A stretch of DNA of 64,000 nt from Thalassotalea sp. PS06 (GCF_007197775.1 NZ_CP041638.1:2046001-2110000), one strand, 5' to 3'. Numbered from the stretch's first letter, positions 8,787 through 19,000 are shown. Numbers and translations: made by a program. Notes: generated from the letters alone by a model not told the origin.

Positions 8787-8812
8787 GAAGGCCAGTTTTA
8801 CTGGCCTTTTTT
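8787..8812 (+). terminator. Rho-independent terminator after the HExxH lipoprotein
   Basis: Stem AAGGCCAG / CTGGCCTT with a TTTTA loop, then a T-run. Confidence 0.85.
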
Positions 8813-8879
8813 GTATTCGTAATAATGTTTGAATGCTATTAGTGTAATGACGCAACGGAAAGCAGAAAAACGAAGTTTC

Positions 8880-9561
8880 GTCATACCTCAGGCGTCTGGT
8901 ATCTCTCATGTTTGATTACGCTAAAGGCTTAGATTCCGGTTCGTAGACCGGAATGACGTTGAAAATGCGGATTCGATTTTTTGCCTGGCAACCCTGTTTC
9001 GTCATACCGGAGGCGTCTGGTATCTCTCATGTTTGATTACGCTAAAGGCTTAGATTCCGGTTCGTAGACCGGAATGACGGTTTATATACTCCTGAATGAC
9101 GCTAGGGATTTGGAGTCCGGTTCGTGGACCGGAATGACGCAAGAAGCTTAAGTTGAAGTTTAGTGGCCGGAAAGACGTTGAACGTCGGGTTTGGCCTTCT
9201 TAGCCTAAAACCACCATTCCGTCATACCTCAGGCGTCTGGTATCTCTCATGTTTGATTACGCTAAAGGCTTAGATTCCGGTTCGTAGACCGGAATGACGT
9301 TGAAAATGCGGATTCGATTTTTTGCCTGGCAACCCTGTTTCGTCATACCGGAGGCGTCTGGTATCTCTCATGTTTGATTACGCTAAAGGCTTAGATTCCG
9401 GTTCGTAGACCGGAATGACGGTTTATATACTCCTGAATGACGCTAGGGATTTGGAGTCCGGTTCGTGGACCGGAATGACGCAAGAAGCTTAAGTTGAAGT
9501 TTAGTGGCCGGAAAGACGTTGAACGTCGGGTTTGGCCTTCTTAGCCTAAAACCACCATTCC
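8880..9561. repeat. Two tandem copies of a 341-bp repeat (8880-9220 and 9221-9561) plus a diverging third start
   Basis: Copies 1 and 2 read the same throughout and each begins GTCATACCTCAGGCGTCTGG. A third copy starts at 9562 with the same text but diverges after about 20 bases and resumes only partly. Inside each 341-bp unit are two or three smaller hairpin modules of the type GATTCCGGTTCGTAGACCGG followed by AATGACG. The array lies between the 3' ends of two convergent genes. No spacers and no convincing ORF. Confidence 0.95.
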
Positions 9562-9640
9562 GTCATACCTCAGGCGTCTGTTATCTCTTGATATTTGATT
9601 ACGCTAAAGGCTTAGATTCCGGTTCGTAGACCGGATTGAC

Positions 9641-9788
9641 GTGAAGGATCAGATTCCGGTTCGTAGACCGGAATGACGTGAAGGATCAGATTCCGGTTCG
9701 TAGACCGGAATGACGTGAAGGATCAGATTCCGGTTCGTGGACCGGAATGACGTGAAGGATCAGAGTCCGGTTCGTAGACCGGAAAGAC
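9641..9788. repeat. Four tandem copies of a 37-bp hairpin repeat, then a fragment of the 341-bp unit
   Basis: Units start GTGAAGGATCAGA at 9641, 9678, 9715 and 9752 and each holds the palindrome TCCGGTTCGTRGACCGGA; unit 4 ends GGAAAGAC rather than GGAATGAC. From 9789 to 9859 a segment of the 341-bp unit (TTGAAAATGCGGATTCG onward) reappears, so the array was built from the same modules. It ends only about 8 bases from the hda stop codon. Confidence 0.92.
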
Positions 9789-9867
9789 GTTGAAAATGCG
9801 GATTCGATTTTTTGCCTGGCAACCCTGTTTCGTCATACCGGAGGCGTCCGGTATCTCTCGTCAGGAA

Positions 9868-10572
9868 TTACTTCAAAAGCGTGCTTTTAATAAAAGGGAT
9901 GGTAATCTTGCGCTGCTCACGAATCGAAGCTTTATCAAGCGTATCCAGGCTATCAATTAAAGACGCCATATCACGGGATAATCGGTTGATCAGGTAACGA
10001 GCCGTCTCCTCATTCAAATCAATACCTCGAAGCTTTGCCCGCATGATTAAGGCTTTCGCTTTTTCAGCATCATTCAATGGCTTTGCCTGATCAACCATGC
10101 CCCAGGTGATTCGAGACAGTAAATCCGGTAAGCCTATACCCAATTGTGCTGCACTGTCATTACCGCTAAGAATAATTTTTTTGTCGTTTTCGATAACCCG
10201 GTTATACAAATCAAAGATGGCTCGCTGCCAACTATTTGAGTTAGCAATCAGCTGCATATCATCAAGACAGATCAAATCCACTTGTTCAAGATCGGTGAGA
10301 ACTTCCACCGACATATCGACCAGTTCCGCCAACGGCAAACAAACAGAGCTAAGGCCCTTCTGACTTGCATAAGCACAACTTGCGTGTAACAAATGGGATT
10401 TACCAACACCGTTTTGTCCGAACAGATAAAAACCATTGGTGCCTTGATTGTTGCCTTCAATAAAACCTTGAAGGTTGGCGATCAATGATTGCTGCTCTGA
10501 ACAATAAAAACTCTTAAAGGTCTCATCGTCTGGTAAATGAACTGCCAACGGCAGCTGATTGTATTTCGACAT
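9868..10572 (-). CDS. hda: DnaA regulatory inactivator Hda
   Basis: Hda, bound to the beta clamp, stimulates ATP hydrolysis by DnaA to prevent re-initiation of replication. The 234-aa product has an AAA+ domain with Walker A GQNGVGKSHLLH, Walker B LICLDDMQ, and the family N-terminus QLPLAVHLPDDETF, where the QLPLAV stretch is the clamp-binding motif. The ATG at 10572 follows GGAAGGG and overlaps the stop codon of the upstream gene (TAATG), which decides it over an in-frame start 12 nt upstream. Its 3' end abuts a repeat array. Confidence 0.93.
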   Translation of the reverse strand: MSKYNQLPLAVHLPDDETFKSFYCSEQQSLIANLQGFIEGNNQGTNGFYLFGQNGVGKSHLLHASCAYASQKGLSSVCLPLAELVDMSVEVLTDLEQVDLICLDDMQLIANSNSWQRAIFDLYNRVIENDKKIILSGNDSAAQLGIGLPDLLSRITWGMVDQAKPLNDAEKAKALIMRAKLRGIDLNEETARYLINRLSRDMASLIDSLDTLDKASIREQRKITIPFIKSTLLK

Positions 10573-11666
10573 TAACCCTTCCAAATAAACCGGCTGACTT
10601 GCTCGGATTGGTCACGTTCTAATGGATCAGTGCCCTCAACCAGCTTACCTTCAAGCCTTAATGCCTGTTTGATTGCGGCTTCACTGGATAACAAAGACAA
10701 ATTAAATAGCATTTTCTGCCCTTCAACAGAGACAAGTTGCACGCTGGAAACCTGAGTCAGGCTCTGCAAAAACTCTTTCACTTCTTTGAACGTAGACATG
10801 GAGTCAACATTGAGAATTTCAATCTGTGTCGAGTTATTCGCCTGGGCCGATACACTGTAAGAGTTTTGCTGATACAAAGACTGGGCGATACCACTGGCTG
10901 CATTTTCCAGTAAAGCATCCTTGTCAGTTCCCTGGTAGCGCTTTGAAGAGCGTCCACCATTAACAAATAATGTCCAGTCGAGTACTTTAGCGTCGCTGTT
11001 AGCTTCACGGCTCTGTCTGTCGACGAGCGAAGAATCTGACAGACGAATGACCGCAATGGCTTCGGAATTATAACGACTCGACGCCTCGGTTAGTGGGCGT
11101 TGGAAACGGCCCCACACATCACCGGTGGATACTTCCATCGCATCGGTTAAGTCCATCAATGGAAAGTTAACGGGCAGACCGTAAGTGGAAGCCTGGCGTT
11201 TAAACGCTGCCACCATAGGTTCAGGAGAAGAGTCAGCGACAATCGAGCGGCGATTGCCATTTTCTTCGATTAACCAAACGGTAATCAAAGGACGATGTTT
11301 ACCCCAGATCCCAACCTGTGCTTTTTGCAGCAACAGATTGACTTTATCCTGATCAAAATCGGCAACAAGATATACTTGACGATCCTGCTGGGTGTAACTG
11401 AATTGACTGAGGTAGTTATTTGGACGACGTAATGCAGAAATTAATGTTGCATTATTGGCAACGGACTCACTGCCAGCAATTTTAACCAGAACTTGACGAA
11501 AGGCACTACGTACCGCTTCATTACGGGATTGGGAAGATTGGCTAGGCACACTCACTTGCCCCTGGTACAGATTATCAACCTGAACGGCTTGACTGGTACC
11601 TGCACTCAGGCCAACTAGCAAAAGACTTACCGCAACGCGCTTATACAAATTTTTTATCATTTTCAT
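10572..11666 (-). CDS. DUF2066 periplasmic protein, cotranscribed with hda
   Basis: A 364-aa predicted secreted protein: signal peptide about 1-27 (hydrophobic core VAVSLLLVGLSAG, cleavage after SQA). The body matches DUF2066, with conserved VRSAFRQVLVKIAGSE and LITVWLIEENGNRR segments. Function is not known. In alteromonads this family commonly sits directly upstream of hda, as here with a 1-nt TAATG overlap. Confidence 0.85.
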   Translation of the reverse strand: MKMIKNLYKRVAVSLLLVGLSAGTSQAVQVDNLYQGQVSVPSQSSQSRNEAVRSAFRQVLVKIAGSESVANNATLISALRRPNNYLSQFSYTQQDRQVYLVADFDQDKVNLLLQKAQVGIWGKHRPLITVWLIEENGNRRSIVADSSPEPMVAAFKRQASTYGLPVNFPLMDLTDAMEVSTGDVWGRFQRPLTEASSRYNSEAIAVIRLSDSSLVDRQSREANSDAKVLDWTLFVNGGRSSKRYQGTDKDALLENAASGIAQSLYQQNSYSVSAQANNSTQIEILNVDSMSTFKEVKEFLQSLTQVSSVQLVSVEGQKMLFNLSLLSSEAAIKQALRLEGKLVEGTDPLERDQSEQVSRFIWKG

Positions 11667-12016
11667 AGGGCGAATATTATCATAAAGACCAAGAATTTAA
11701 CCAAGAAAAGAAAATATTTTCTCACAGAGATTTTAACCACGGCGCTGCACTGGTAGAATAACCGCAATTTTTACCAGTGTAACCAGGGGGCTGTTGAACT
11801 TTGTTGTTTGTTTTAACTGCAAACTGATGGCGATTTAGACAAAATTCATCGTATTTCGCGAATGGATATACTTGCATAGTATGAACTTTGACGAAAATTG
11901 CAATCAATGATTTACAAGCGCAGCAACGTGGACTTAACTTTTTCAGTGAAAATCCCGTTAAAAACGACGAGAAAGATCAATTTCCCAACTGAATAGTCAT
12001 TAAATAAGGGTTCGAA
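11667..12016. other. 350-bp intergenic region between divergent DUF2066 gene and purM
   Basis: AT-rich, with no ORF of note. It must contain the promoters for both neighbours. I looked for a PurR operator resembling ACGCAAACGTTTTCGT and found no good match, and no promoter pair was clear enough to call. Confidence 0.6.
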
Positions 12017-13057
12017 GTGAGCGAGCAGAAACAATCTCTTAGCTATAAAGATGCCGGTGTTGATATCGATGCAGGTAATGCCTTAGTTGAAAACATCAAA
12101 GGTGCGGTAAAACGTACTCAACGTCCTGAAGTGATGGGCGGTTTGGGCGGCTTTGGCGCCGTGTGTCAATTACCGACTGGCTACAAAGAGCCGGTTCTTA
12201 TCTCAGGTACTGACGGCGTTGGTACGAAATTACGTCTTGCCATCGACCTGAAAAAGCACGACACCGTAGGTATCGATTTGGTAGCTATGTGTGTAAACGA
12301 CTTGCTCGTTCAAGGTGCTGAGCCTCTGTTCTTCCTTGATTATTACGCAACGGGTAAATTGGAAGTAGACGTTGCTTCTGATGTTGTTGCTGGTATTGCT
12401 GAAGGTTGTGTGCAATCTGGCTGTGCTTTAGTTGGTGGTGAAACCGCGGAAATGCCAGGTATGTATCACGCTGGTGATTACGATATCGCTGGTTTCTGCG
12501 TTGGTGTTGCGGAAAAGTCTGAACTGATTACCGGTGAAGACGTTGCCGCAGGCGACCAGTTAATCGCCCTTGCCTCTTCAGGTCCTCACTCAAACGGATT
12601 CTCTCTGATTCGTAAAGTATTGGAAGTAAACAATACGGATACCAGCGAATTGCTAGCGGGCAAATCGATTGCTGAACACTTACTTGAGCCGACCAAGATT
12701 TACGTTAAATCTACCCTTGCTCTTTTAAAAGACGTTAAAGTAAATGCCCTTTCTCACATCACAGGTGGTGGTTTCTGGGAAAATATTCCTCGCGTATTAC
12801 CAGCCGGCAGCAAAGCTGTTATCGATGGTTCAAGCTGGCAGTGGCCTGAAATATTCAACTGGCTTCAGGAAAAAGGCAACATCACTGAGCATGAGATGTA
12901 CCGCACCTTCAACTGTGGTGTTGGTATGATCTTAGCGGTTCCTGCCGATAAGCTTGAGCAGAGCTTAGAAATCCTGAAAGCCCAGGGCGAAAATGCATGG
13001 CACATCGGTGCGATTGCCGACGCTGCTGAAGGTGACGAGCAGGTGGTAATCAAATAA
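12017..13057 (+). CDS. purM: Phosphoribosylformylglycinamidine cyclo-ligase (AIR synthetase)
   Basis: PurM converts FGAM and ATP to aminoimidazole ribotide in purine synthesis. The 346-aa product has the family start [20 protein letters not shown], the glycine-rich GGLGGFGAV, and the ATP-binding GTDGVGTKL; length matches E. coli PurM (345 aa). The start is GTG at 12017 with TAAGGG upstream. The stop TAA is immediately followed by the ATG of purN. Confidence 0.97.
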   Translation: MSEQKQSLSYKDAGVDIDAGNALVENIKGAVKRTQRPEVMGGLGGFGAVCQLPTGYKEPVLISGTDGVGTKLRLAIDLKKHDTVGIDLVAMCVNDLLVQGAEPLFFLDYYATGKLEVDVASDVVAGIAEGCVQSGCALVGGETAEMPGMYHAGDYDIAGFCVGVAEKSELITGEDVAAGDQLIALASSGPHSNGFSLIRKVLEVNNTDTSELLAGKSIAEHLLEPTKIYVKSTLALLKDVKVNALSHITGGGFWENIPRVLPAGSKAVIDGSSWQWPEIFNWLQEKGNITEHEMYRTFNCGVGMILAVPADKLEQSLEILKAQGENAWHIGAIADAAEGDEQVVIK

Positions 13058-13708
13058 ATGTCCGGAAACAAACGAATTGTCGTTCTGATTTCGGGCAGTG
13101 GCAGCAACTTGCAGGCAATCATTGATGCCTGCAATGCTGAGCAAATCGAAGGCGATGTTGTTGGGGTTATCTCTAACATCGCTGACGCTTATGGCTTAAC
13201 CCGCGCCGAAAATGCCGGCATCGCCAATGAAGTGCTATCACACAAAGAGTTTGCCAGCCGCGAAACCTACGATCAAAACCTGATGAAGTGCATTGATGCC
13301 TACCAACCCGATTTAGTGGTACTGGCAGGTTTTATGCGCATTCTAACCCCAGAGTTTGTGCAACATTATCTGGGCAAGTTGTTAAACATCCACCCTTCAC
13401 TGCTGCCTAAATACCAAGGGCTTAACACCCATCAACGTGCGATTGATGCCGGTGATAAAACTCATGGTGTAAGTGTGCATTTTGTTACTGAAGAGCTGGA
13501 CGGTGGTCCGGTTATTCTGCAGGCAAAAGTTCCGGTATTTGAAGGTGATGAAGCATCGGATTTAGCCGCTCGGGTTCATGAGCAGGAACATCGCATTTAT
13601 CCTCTGGTTGTGAATTGGTTTTGCCAGGAGCGCTTAACAATGGCTGAAAATTGTGCCATCCTTGATGGTAAGCCCCTTGCCGAAAATGGCTATGCCAATG
13701 AAGAATAA
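13058..13708 (+). CDS. purN: Phosphoribosylglycinamide formyltransferase
   Basis: PurN transfers a formyl group from 10-formyl-THF to GAR. The 216-aa product has VVLISGSGSNLQAIIDAC at the N-terminus, the catalytic Asn-His region NIHPSLLPKYQGLNTH, and HGVSVHFVTEELDGGPVI with the conserved catalytic Asp. The start codon abuts the purM stop (TAAATG), so the pair is a coupled operon, the same order as in E. coli. Confidence 0.97.
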   Translation: MSGNKRIVVLISGSGSNLQAIIDACNAEQIEGDVVGVISNIADAYGLTRAENAGIANEVLSHKEFASRETYDQNLMKCIDAYQPDLVVLAGFMRILTPEFVQHYLGKLLNIHPSLLPKYQGLNTHQRAIDAGDKTHGVSVHFVTEELDGGPVILQAKVPVFEGDEASDLAARVHEQEHRIYPLVVNWFCQERLTMAENCAILDGKPLAENGYANEE

Positions 13709-13814
13709 GGTTTTTAAGTTAAAAGCTTAAGCCGATTTGTTTCAATAAAAATTGAACTTCCTTTCATTGGTATTTTCCAACGTAATAGCAAATACCAATA
13801 GTTAAGGAGCACCT

Positions 13815-14621
13815 ATGCCGCAAATGACCAACAAAACTCGTGGTTCGAAGCCCATTTTTTGTTTTCTGTCTTCTCTCGTGCTCCTTTCATTCTCTGCATA
13901 TTCCCAGCAAGCTTCCGAGAATCAATCTAATGATATGGTTAGTACCATTCCCGACTTCGTGGCCAAGTATAATATTGTCCATGGTGGCGATATCGTCGGT
14001 AAAGCGACACGAGCTTTAGTTAATCATGATGATGGTTCCGTAGAATTTAGTTACGAAACCAAAATCAAATGGCTAATCCTCAAAGATAAGCGCAAAGAAA
14101 TTACCACCAATAAAATTGAAGATGGCCGAGTTATCCCGCTCACCTATGAATCAATTCGTGAAGGTACCGGTAAAGATAAGTATTACCACTGGCAGTTTGA
14201 TAAAGAAAATTCTCAGGCAACGGATCTGAAAAAAGAGAAAACCGTCGATATAAAGTGGCCTGAAGGGTTACAAAGCAAACTCAGCTTTCACTTACAATCT
14301 CGTTTTAACTTAATTAACGGCATTGACCGTTACCGTTTTCCCATCCTGTCGACCTCAGGAAAAATTCGCGAGTACGAATTTGAATACGTCGGTGAAGAAG
14401 AACTCATGCTGCCATACGGATTAGTTGATACGGTGAAGCTTCGTCGTCGAAAAAATGACGAGAAAGTCACCTACGCCTGGTTTGCACCAAAGCTGAATTA
14501 CCTTCTAGTCAAACTGCATCAAATCGAAGGCAGCTATCAACAAGTCCAGGCCGAACTTGTCAGCCTGGAACAGTCTGAAGAAGAAGCTGACGACGCCATA
14601 GCGCCTATCGATAGACGTTAA
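13815..14621 (+). CDS. DUF3108 secreted protein
   Basis: A 268-aa protein with a signal peptide (about 1-31, core FLSSLVLLSFSAYSQ). The mature part fits DUF3108, a predicted beta-rich periplasmic family, with FVAKYNIVHGGDIVGKATR, ITTNKIEDGRVIPLTYES and a C-terminal TYAWFAPKLNYLLVKL. Function is unknown. It follows purN by about 105 nt with its own AAGGAG; whether it shares the pur promoter is unclear. Confidence 0.85.
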   Translation: MPQMTNKTRGSKPIFCFLSSLVLLSFSAYSQQASENQSNDMVSTIPDFVAKYNIVHGGDIVGKATRALVNHDDGSVEFSYETKIKWLILKDKRKEITTNKIEDGRVIPLTYESIREGTGKDKYYHWQFDKENSQATDLKKEKTVDIKWPEGLQSKLSFHLQSRFNLINGIDRYRFPILSTSGKIREYEFEYVGEEELMLPYGLVDTVKLRRRKNDEKVTYAWFAPKLNYLLVKLHQIEGSYQQVQAELVSLEQSEEEADDAIAPIDRR

Positions 14622-14646
14622 TTTTCAGCACGTTTAGGGGGCGGTG

Positions 14647-17600
14647 CTAGTCAAAGATGTACAAACCGACCCCACCAATGGCTGTACTGATGTGTCCATT
14701 GGGATGAACGTAAAACCGTGGCTCTGAGTATAACTTTATTGGCACTTTCCAAATTGTTTTGCCTGTTAACTTATCAACTAACCGTGGGTCGCTACCAACA
14801 ATAAATTTATGTCTGCATTGAGTGTCATTCGGTAAACAACTCGACTTTGAATCAAAAAAGTCAGACGGAAAATTTGAGGTAGTAGCATCAAGAAATGGCG
14901 GTAATGTCTCGTAATTCCAGGTTAATGAATCAAGAATGACAAAAGCCCCTGCGTTCACCCGCGGATAAATTACTAGCTCTAGCTGTTCATCATTGTCATA
15001 TTGTATGAATTCAATTTGACCAAGATCATCACTTTCCAATCCCCAGTTATTATCGCTGGCATCCCAAAGCATGGTAAATTCTTGATTTTCTATTGTGTGC
15101 ACGCCCGGAGGGTGGAAGCTGGTAATAAGAAGAGCATCAAACACGCTAGGGGTTACCTTGGTTAGATGCAAATGGTATTCGTTTATGACATGGATAATGT
15201 TGCCGCTCTTATCATCTATTAGTAACATCCCCAATCTTGATAAAGCTACCATATTTCCCATCTTCACTTGAAAGTCCATTAAATTACGGCTGGAATAATG
15301 GTCAATTGGTTGTGTTCGCCAGATTAAGGCTCCAGTATTCGTGTATTTGTTTATTGATTTTTCAGCGTTCGTTCCTGACTCCACATAATAGAAATGTTGT
15401 CCGTTAGTTACATGCGAGCCAATAATTTTACCATGCGATGCCCCATATATCGGTGCTGCTAAGGTCCGTGTGAGCTTCTCACGGCCTTTACTAAACTCTC
15501 CAATACGCGCATCATTAAAATCGTAATTTCGATATATAGAAACCTCGCTTCCATTAAAATCAGATATATGATTGTTCATTGTCATATCAAGAAAAGACGA
15601 TTTCATTGTATACTCAATGCTCATTTGATCACCTTCAATGGAATACGCAGATATCAGGTTTTCTGTCCCGGTATTGTCGTAAGATTCGGTGGTGAATTTA
15701 TATAACAATATCTCATCAAAGCCGTCACCGTCGATATCAAAGGCACTGATTACCTGGTCCGTATTAATATTTACTGGTGCCTTTACAATGGTTTTATCAA
15801 CACTTCCATCAATGTTTACACTAAAAGAAATCCAGATGTGTTTATTAAAATCGTAGAATAATATTTCCGTATCTGATTGATTATCCAGATTAACGCTAAG
15901 CCTATCCCGGTGAAGTTTTATTTCCTCAGTTAAAGGCGTATATTTAACCTGACCATTTTCCCAGGATAGTAGCACCAAGATCCCGTCGTAACCATGAGCC
16001 AACACATGGCAACTCTCAGAGCCATTTATCAGCACAGACACTGCGATAGTTAACTCTGTGCTTGCAATTGTCTCCCCTTTATCAAAGCTATAAATTTCAT
16101 GTCGGGCAATAAATTCATCCATACCATCGCCATCAAAATCACATAGTGTTACACCATACTCTGGGGCATTCGTTACCTCGTATAACTTTTTAAAGTCAAA
16201 AGTGCTATATACAATAGGGTCTGTTTGAAAAGCTTTATCGCGATAGCCGACCAATTCGATGGCGCCATCACTGTTAACGTCTTTGAAATCGATTTTCGCC
16301 CAGTTGTCAAAGTTCGCAGAACCGATTAATTCCAGAGCTTGCGTAGCCTCGCTTAGCCGCCATAATTGATAAGGAGTTTGACCAATATAATCGGGGTTAT
16401 CAGACACAAAAAAGTGATATAGCCCGTCGGTTAATTTCGCGCTTGCACGGTATTCAAAGTGTACGGGTATCGCCCGAAATGGCGAGGAAACTTGAATGTG
16501 GTTATTTTCATCCAAGGAAAGCTGAAAAGCTCTATCACCACTAATCACAGCCTCTTTGGTAGAATCGATTTTAAAAGCAAAGTTGTTATCGCCCCAGTCT
16601 CTAAAACCAGGGATCGGAGGTAACAAAGTATGATATTGATTGGGGTGCAGGCTTTTAACTGTCACGGCTTGCTCAATCGTTGATGTTTTATCTCGATTGT
16701 ATGCATCTACTGCAAAATTGACGGTTAAATCACGACTGAAATCCGGTACATTAGCCTCCCAGGTCACCAGCCCTCCCGGGGAGATATGCATACCGGGTGG
16801 TCCATAGGATAGTCGAAAATGGATCGGACCATCATAGATATCATTCATGGGTGTCACCGTGAAGTCGACCGGATCATCAACAAAAGCGTATTCTTGCATT
16901 GTATTAATCCGAAGTATGGGACTGCCCTGCTTTACATAAAAATCCTGAGTAATAACGTCTGAGTTTCCAACACTGTCACTGACCTCTAATTGCAAAGTAT
17001 AATTTCCAGGTAAGTCTGCAAATAATGAAGCCGAATTGTTACCCTCCAAATAAGCTAAAGAATCATCAGGTTTGCTCAATAATGACCATCGATAGATGAT
17101 TGGTTCTAGATCGGGATCGTAAGATCCTTGGGTTGACAGCAAAAATTCAGTATCTCTCTCTCCGCTGGCTTTGGCTGCGTGGATCATAGCTACCGGCTGA
17201 TCATTAATTTCATCAAAAAAACTATTAGGTATGTTGTCTAAATCAATGTAAACCGGAACAAAATTATCGTCATACTGATAATAGATAGATTTTTGCAAAG
17301 AAATATTTACATCAAATTGGTTGTTCGACTGAAAACTTATAGTTTGATGTCTATCAGCCAATGAAGAAGTATTAATACGGATTAAGCCAAATTCTGAAAA
17401 ATATATGTCACCATCGAAGCTAGTAAAATTAAAGTTTTCTTCTTCGCTGATGACGAAATCGTCAAAATAAAATTGTTGTTCAGCACTTGCGATTAAAATT
17501 TGCGCGGAAGAGGTAAGTTTGTTCTCAACACCTTGCTTCCTAGTTTTGACATAACCATTTATCGACAATAACTCTTGGTTCGTCCCCTCTAAAATGGTTA

Positions 17601-18087
17601 AATCGACAATGACGTCTTTTTCAAGAATGTAGCCGTCAGCAGAAAGTTCAATGACATGGACATCGACACTACCATCAAAAGTTACCCCTTCAATCAAACA
17701 GTCCGAATACGTTACCTGCAAATGTTCACCCTTGACGATTTCTGCCGTTTCCACGTTTCCTGATGAACAAAAAATGTCCTCAGAGGTAGTGCCAGAATTC
17801 TCTATCGGAAGAAGAAAAAATTGCCACTTTGAATCTCCATAGATAATGGTTTGAATTAGATCGATGAATAAAGTTACGTCGAGAATGATTTCGGAGGCTT
17901 CTTGCTGCGGAATTTCAAATAGATTAGTGGCTCCGGTATAGTTTGGCTTTTGTAGCGTGTAAATGTTATTCCCGGTTTGCCGTACCTTGTCACCACCATC
18001 TCCGCCACCACAGCCGATGAGAACAAATATTGGAACCATTGCTACATATCGTAAGACCAAGCTAATTGCTTGAAATTTAGCTGTCAT
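14647..18087 (-). CDS. Very large lipoprotein with PKD-like and FG-GAP/VCBS-type repeat domains
   Basis: A 1146-aa predicted lipoprotein with a basic start, hydrophobic core VAMVPIFVLIGC and a GGGDGGD linker after the lipidated Cys26. Around 300-390 is a PKD-like domain (FLLSTQGSYDPDLEPIIYRW; GNYTLQLEVSDSVGNSDV). The C-terminal half has Asp-rich loops typical of FG-GAP/VCBS repeats, for example DVNSDGAIELVGY, DFDGDGMDEFIAR and DIDGDGFDEILLY, suggesting a calcium-binding beta-propeller. Probably surface or periplasmic, possibly adhesive. It is a single-gene unit convergent with the DUF3108 gene and looks accessory. Function is inferred from domain type only. Confidence 0.8.
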   Translation of the reverse strand: MTAKFQAISLVLRYVAMVPIFVLIGCGGGDGGDKVRQTGNNIYTLQKPNYTGATNLFEIPQQEASEIILDVTLFIDLIQTIIYGDSKWQFFLLPIENSGTTSEDIFCSSGNVETAEIVKGEHLQVTYSDCLIEGVTFDGSVDVHVIELSADGYILEKDVIVDLTILEGTNQELLSINGYVKTRKQGVENKLTSSAQILIASAEQQFYFDDFVISEEENFNFTSFDGDIYFSEFGLIRINTSSLADRHQTISFQSNNQFDVNISLQKSIYYQYDDNFVPVYIDLDNIPNSFFDEINDQPVAMIHAAKASGERDTEFLLSTQGSYDPDLEPIIYRWSLLSKPDDSLAYLEGNNSASLFADLPGNYTLQLEVSDSVGNSDVITQDFYVKQGSPILRINTMQEYAFVDDPVDFTVTPMNDIYDGPIHFRLSYGPPGMHISPGGLVTWEANVPDFSRDLTVNFAVDAYNRDKTSTIEQAVTVKSLHPNQYHTLLPPIPGFRDWGDNNFAFKIDSTKEAVISGDRAFQLSLDENNHIQVSSPFRAIPVHFEYRASAKLTDGLYHFFVSDNPDYIGQTPYQLWRLSEATQALELIGSANFDNWAKIDFKDVNSDGAIELVGYRDKAFQTDPIVYSTFDFKKLYEVTNAPEYGVTLCDFDGDGMDEFIARHEIYSFDKGETIASTELTIAVSVLINGSESCHVLAHGYDGILVLLSWENGQVKYTPLTEEIKLHRDRLSVNLDNQSDTEILFYDFNKHIWISFSVNIDGSVDKTIVKAPVNINTDQVISAFDIDGDGFDEILLYKFTTESYDNTGTENLISAYSIEGDQMSIEYTMKSSFLDMTMNNHISDFNGSEVSIYRNYDFNDARIGEFSKGREKLTRTLAAPIYGASHGKIIGSHVTNGQHFYYVESGTNAEKSINKYTNTGALIWRTQPIDHYSSRNLMDFQVKMGNMVALSRLGMLLIDDKSGNIIHVINEYHLHLTKVTPSVFDALLITSFHPPGVHTIENQEFTMLWDASDNNWGLESDDLGQIEFIQYDNDEQLELVIYPRVNAGAFVILDSLTWNYETLPPFLDATTSNFPSDFFDSKSSCLPNDTQCRHKFIVGSDPRLVDKLTGKTIWKVPIKLYSEPRFYVHPNGHISTAIGGVGLYIFD

Positions 18088-18214
18088 GTAAATCGCGATC
18101 CCTGCGTCAAGAAATATTACTTTTCAATATAGCAGCAGGTATTGATAACCTCATAATTTTTATAAGCTTTTCGGCCAAATAGTCACTAATTACTACAACG
18201 ATTCCTAAAATTAT

Positions 18215-19000
18215 CTAATCCTTGTTGCGTTGTTTAATCCTCTCGCCGTGCTTGAACAATATGGCTTCGCCTTTGGCCATCTTGTGCCAGGACTCATCAT
18301 TAGTAAGCGGTTGTGTGGCAATAATGGTTACCACATCATCGGGTGTGGTTTCCTCTTTAAAATCCACCAGCATTTCAGTGTCAATTAACTTCGCTGGGCC
18401 AAACGGCGCACGGCGCGTTATCCAATGCAAATTGGTATCGCAATAGCAAAACAGGAACTCGCCATCGGACATAATGGTATTAAACACACCATATTGATTA
18501 ATCTGCTTGCAAAGCGAGGTTAGGAATTCGAACAGTATCAACGTTTCTGGTTTCTCACGACCAAACTTGTTCATCAATTGTTCGAGGATAAAGCAAAATA
18601 TTTGTTCGCTATCACTCTCCCCGACGGCTTCATGCCAGGAAGTATCAAGGGCTTGTTCATAGTCTTTGAGTTGACCATTGTGGGCAAAGGTAATGTTGCG
18701 TCCCCACAACTGGCGCACAAATGGATGAGTGTTTTCCAGCGATACGCGGCCAACATTCGCCTGACGAATATGACAAATCACTGCTTCACTTTTAATGGGA
18801 TAATCTTTTACTAACTTGGCGACTCGAGAAGTTGCGCTTGGCAGAGGATCGCGAAAGGTTCTGCAACCTTTCCCTTCATAAAAGGTTATTCCCCAACCGT
18901 CCTTATGGGGGCCAGTCTTACCGCCCCGCTCTATCAGTCCGGTAAAACTAAAAACAATATCGGTTGGTACATTGGCACTCATTGCCAATAATTCACACAT
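18215..19000 (-). CDS. Class II glutamine amidotransferase, YafJ type
   Basis: A 261-aa N-terminal-nucleophile amidotransferase. The start MCELLAMSANVPTDI exposes Cys2 as the catalytic nucleophile after Met removal, and the conserved GWGITFYEGKG, VICHIRQANVG, NTHPFVRQLWG and FAHNGQL blocks of this glutaminase family follow. There is no synthase domain, as in E. coli YafJ (255 aa), whose acceptor substrate is unknown. In E. coli yafJ lies close to fadE, and here it is divergent from fadE, so the neighbourhood is old. Confidence 0.88.
   Translation of the reverse strand: MCELLAMSANVPTDIVFSFTGLIERGGKTGPHKDGWGITFYEGKGCRTFRDPLPSATSRVAKLVKDYPIKSEAVICHIRQANVGRVSLENTHPFVRQLWGRNITFAHNGQLKDYEQALDTSWHEAVGESDSEQIFCFILEQLMNKFGREKPETLILFEFLTSLCKQINQYGVFNTIMSDGEFLFCYCDTNLHWITRRAPFGPAKLIDTEMLVDFKEETTPDDVVTIIATQPLTNDESWHKMAKGEAILFKHGERIKQRNKD

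Noticed and set aside
9641..9788. Possible CRISPR array of 37-bp units
   Set aside because: Units are back to back with no spacers and share a hairpin with the neighbouring large repeats.
11667..12016. PurR operator upstream of purM
   Set aside because: No 16-bp site with acceptable similarity to the PurR consensus was found.
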